A stretch of DNA of 64,000 nt from JAPOUP01 sp026708635 (lineage in GTDB: Bacteria; Pseudomonadota; Alphaproteobacteria; Rhodobacterales; Rhodobacteraceae), in the NCBI GenBank assembly GCA_965200115.1, contig OZ241336.1:3162001-3226000 (forward strand), read 5' to 3'. Below the pieces are notes generated by a model, which did not search any database, was not told the origin of the DNA, and worked only from the letters and a program-made list of their open reading frames with translations. Below, piece by piece: positions 61,753 through 64,000 of this stretch. The number at the start of each line of letters is the position of its first letter. The first letter of the stretch is position 1. The position numbers and the translations under genes are program-made.

Positions 61753-62807
61753 TGGCAGATTCACAAAGCTTTTTTGGCCTCCCAAAGAAGGATCAGCACG
61801 AAGCATTGCTTATGGCTGCATCGTCTCTCGGTCGTCCTGTTCATCTGCTGGAGAAAGACATCTGGGTTGTCTGGGCACTTGGGGCGCTATTCGAAGGCCC
61901 GTTCGAGAAACACTTGGTGTTCAAAGGCGGGACCTCGCTCTCAAAGGTTCACTGCGCGATCAATCGGTTTTCGGAAGATGTCGATGTCACCTACGATATT
62001 CGACAGCTAATCCCAGACGTCGTTGGTGAGACGTCCAGCGGGCTGCCACGCTCAAACGCACAAGCGAACAAATGGACCAAGGCCGTGCGGGAGCGCTTGC
62101 CAGTTTGGGTATTGGAAGCGGTTCAACCACTGATTCAGCGGCGTATTGAAAGGGATCAAGTCTCCGCCAGCGTCCGTTCAGATGACGACAAGCTTCACAT
62201 CGACTACGAGCCTTCCCATGAAGGGACAGGTTACATTCAAGCGACGGCACTTTTGGAGTTCGGGGCACGGTCTACAGGTGAACCCGCCGATGTCCAGGAT
62301 GTCCATTGTGACATTGCGCCGACGCTTGGTGACTTGATGTTCCCGACTGCGCGGCCAAGGGTAATGAGACCGGAAAGAACGTTCTGGGAAAAGGCAACAG
62401 CTGCACATGTCTACTGCCATCAAGGGACGTTCCGGGGCGGCCATCGATACGCGCGACACTGGTATGATCTGCTGTGTCTAAAAACCTGTGGCATTGCGAA
62501 AGAAGCCATAAGAGACCGTGAGGTCGCAAACCGGGTGGCGGCGCACAAACAGCTCTTTTTTTGGGAGAAGGCATCGTCTGGAGGGGTAATTGACTACAAG
62601 ACGGCAGTCGCCGGCCGACTTCGTCTCGTGCCCGAAGACAAAGCTCTGTCCGCACTGGAAGAAGACTACAGGAAAATGAACGAAGATGGGCTCTTCTCGG
62701 CAGAACCTCCGGGATTTGCTGATTTGTTTCGGAACTCAAGGACCTTGAGCTGCAAGCAAACTCGGCGGACAGCGATGAATTGTGAAAAGGAGCAGGTTTC
62801 AGAGTGA
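61752..62807 (+). CDS. AbiEii/AbiGii-family nucleotidyltransferase toxin with frameshifted tail
   Basis: The 351-aa protein has the nucleotidyltransferase signature LVFKGGTSLSKVHCAINRFSEDVDVTYD near 55-82 and the later FWEKATAAHVYCHQG and RYARHWYDLLCL motifs of the DUF1814 fold. The last 26 residues read as unrelated sequence; one frame over, LKDLELQANSADSDEL follows naturally and stops at 62785. Loss of one G in the run at 62731 explains this. The catalytic core is intact, so activity may survive. A patatin gene begins at 62804. Confidence 0.85.
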   Translation: MADSQSFFGLPKKDQHEALLMAASSLGRPVHLLEKDIWVVWALGALFEGPFEKHLVFKGGTSLSKVHCAINRFSEDVDVTYDIRQLIPDVVGETSSGLPRSNAQANKWTKAVRERLPVWVLEAVQPLIQRRIERDQVSASVRSDDDKLHIDYEPSHEGTGYIQATALLEFGARSTGEPADVQDVHCDIAPTLGDLMFPTARPRVMRPERTFWEKATAAHVYCHQGTFRGGHRYARHWYDLLCLKTCGIAKEAIRDREVANRVAAHKQLFFWEKASSGGVIDYKTAVAGRLRLVPEDKALSALEEDYRKMNEDGLFSAEPPGFADLFRNSRTLSCKQTRRTAMNCEKEQVSE

Positions 62808-63118
62808 GCACGAGTGATGCAGATCCAGCACCTGAACCTCGTCCGACCATAGCCATTAGCTTGTCCGGTGGAGGGGCCCGTGCCATGGCATTTCACCTCG
62901 GCTGCCGGCGCGCATTGCACGAGGTTGGCTTGTTACAGCGCACAGACGTGTTGTCTTGCGTTTCAGGAGGCTCCGTTATTGGGGCCATCTACGTCACCCA
63001 TGAAGGTCCCTTCGAGATGTTCGACAAGAAGATACAAGATACGCTTCGCCAAGGATTTGTCCGCTCGGCACTGCGCACGGCATTCACAACGCGTGAGGGT
63101 GTGAGACACAACGCGTGA
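62804..63118 (+). pseudogene. Patatin-like phospholipase, N-terminal fragment
   Basis: The 104 codons encode the start of a patatin: the oxyanion loop ISLSGGGARAMAFHLGCRRAL near 18 and the nucleophile elbow SCVSGGSVIGA near 50. The catalytic Asp and the rest of the domain are missing; the gene breaks at a 22-bp tandem repeat at 63085-63128. It follows the AbiEii gene with an aaaaggag site, so it was the third gene of that operon. Patatins are effectors in several anti-phage systems. Confidence 0.8.
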
Positions 63119-63128
63119 GGGTGTGAGA
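63085..63128 (+). repeat. 22-bp tandem repeat at the patatin break
   Basis: cacaacgcgtgagggtgtga (plus ga) is present twice in a row, at 63085-63106 and 63107-63128. The first copy belongs to the patatin reading frame (FTTREGV), so the duplication and the truncation of the gene share one junction. Confidence 0.85.
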
Positions 63129-63309
63129 GCGGGCATTTGTCGCCTGGATCTGCTGAGACGGCGGCTCACTCAATTAGGGCCCGTTGACATTCATCTCGCC
63201 GCCACCACGCCGGCGACGAGGTGTCGCGATCCCGACAAAATGAGATGCAAACGACAGTTTCCGGAAGCGTATCTGGACGCGTTCACGAAAGCCATGTAGG
63301 CTGGTCTTC

Positions 63310-63858
63310 ATGAGATCGATCGGGGGATTTGCGGTTACCTGTGTCACGGTGTTTTGTCTCATCGTGTTCTCGTCGTTCCCTGCCCAGGCGGATGGGAATC
63401 GCTATGAGAATCTTATGGCGAAGCTTGCCGCCGCCCGGAGCCAGTCGGAGGCCGATACGCTGTCCTCCGAGATATGGCGGATCTGGCTCACCGCACCTGA
63501 CGAGGTGGCGCAGGAGGTACTTGACGCCGCGTTGGTGCGTCGCCGGAGCCGGGATTATCTCGGTGCCATCCGGCAGCTTGACCGCCTGATCGGCGGTTGG
63601 CCGGATTACGCGGAGGGATGGAACCAGCGGGCAACGGTTCACTTCCTGCGGGGTGACTACGACGCTTCCCTGGTCGATGTGGCCGAGGTGCTGGCGCGCG
63701 AACCGCGGCATTTCGGTGCGCTGAGCGGCAAGGCGCTGATTCTCTATCGGCAGGGTAGGACGGCGCTGGCACTGATCACTTTACGCGAAGCGCTCAGGCA
63801 CAATCCGTTCCTGCGCGAACGCGCGATGCTGGAGGCGCTGGGCGGGACTGAGCTTTAG
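63310..63858 (+). CDS. Secreted tetratricopeptide-repeat protein
   Basis: The 182-aa protein has a signal peptide (FAVTCVTVFCLIVFSSFPAQA, cleavage near residue 27) and TPR-like helices from about 60 (LDAALVRRRSRDYLGAIRQLDRLIGGWPDYAEGWNQRATVHFLRGDY...). TPR domains mediate protein contacts; the role is unknown, but similar small periplasmic TPR proteins are typical of Rhodobacterales chromosomes, so this probably marks return to core DNA. Confidence 0.8.
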   Translation: MRSIGGFAVTCVTVFCLIVFSSFPAQADGNRYENLMAKLAAARSQSEADTLSSEIWRIWLTAPDEVAQEVLDAALVRRRSRDYLGAIRQLDRLIGGWPDYAEGWNQRATVHFLRGDYDASLVDVAEVLAREPRHFGALSGKALILYRQGRTALALITLREALRHNPFLRERAMLEALGGTEL

Positions 63859-64000
63859 GCATCGGCCGAAGCCGGACGGTTCGTTCCGCCATTCCGGGCG
63901 TCAGGCCAGACCCTCTCGGTCGTCCGGTGGAAATAATCCCTTGTGGGAGACCCGGACTTCTGATTGGCTAACGGATGGAGCTTCGGCACCGGCGTGGGAG

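Noticed and set aside
63172..63309. IS5-like terminal sequence starting near gggcccgttgaca
   Set aside because: It resembles some IS ends from memory, but I found no partner inverted repeat or transposase fragment.

Overview
The window looks like a chromosomal segment of an alphaproteobacterium of the order Rhodobacterales. The basis is gene content and order: hflK-hflC-DUF2065 next to a Do-type protease, ferredoxin/purD/xseA, ftsY-DMT transporter-septation protein A, and metZ behind a SAM-II type riboswitch, a class found mainly in alphaproteobacteria. DNA is GC-rich. No rRNA, tRNA or CRISPR array was seen.

Region 1 (1-22.2 kb, almost all + strand) is a catabolic island for vitamin B6. Four genes closely match the Mesorhizobium loti pyridoxine degradation I enzymes as I remember them: FHMPC 5-dehydrogenase (3282), 4-pyridoxolactonase (12201), pyridoxamine-pyruvate aminotransferase (13019) and pyridoxal 4-dehydrogenase (14232). 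Together they would turn pyridoxamine/pyridoxal into 4-pyridoxate and later oxidise the 5-formyl intermediate. Between them lie three complete importers: a TRAP system, a BMP/nucleoside-type ABC system and a Dpp-type ABC system. A gentisate-dioxygenase-like double cupin, an LVIVD beta-propeller, a RidA protein and a GST precede them. The classical ring-opening flavoenzyme is not in the window. A truncated LysR gene and an L-serine deaminase close the island.

Region 2 (22.7-36 kb) is core chromosome: Do protease, DUF2065, hflC, hflK, gor, a decayed rpiA, ferredoxin, purD and xseA. It is split between the protease and DUF2065 by a small island with IS30 debris in a tandem duplication, a FitAB toxin-antitoxin pair, the first codons of an MmeI-like restriction-modification gene and a HipBA pair.

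Region 3 (36.5-47 kb) is accessory. An AAA_14/DUF4143 ATPase is cut by an intact IS1634-type element with an 8-bp target duplication; removing the element restores the frame exactly. Next come a second IS, a small XRE regulator, an AbiE operon whose toxin gene is doubly broken and is coupled to a TIR-domain gene, itself cut by an IS remnant, and an inositol-type fragment (iolB, a PhyH-like oxygenase, a broken TIM-barrel gene).

Region 4 (47-59.8 kb) is core again: ftsY, EamA transporter, septation protein A, SAM-II riboswitch-metZ, folE2, trkH, cysG, ccdA, tusA and glpK, with unusually long gene-free spacers.

Region 5 (59.8-64 kb) is mobile: a chimeric ISAzo13-like remnant, a small plasmid-like gene, a DUF6088-AbiEii-patatin operon with a frameshifted toxin tail and truncated patatin, and a secreted TPR protein. 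The many pseudogenes, IS scars and long spacers suggest a genome undergoing erosion, as in recently host-restricted bacteria; that last point is inference.
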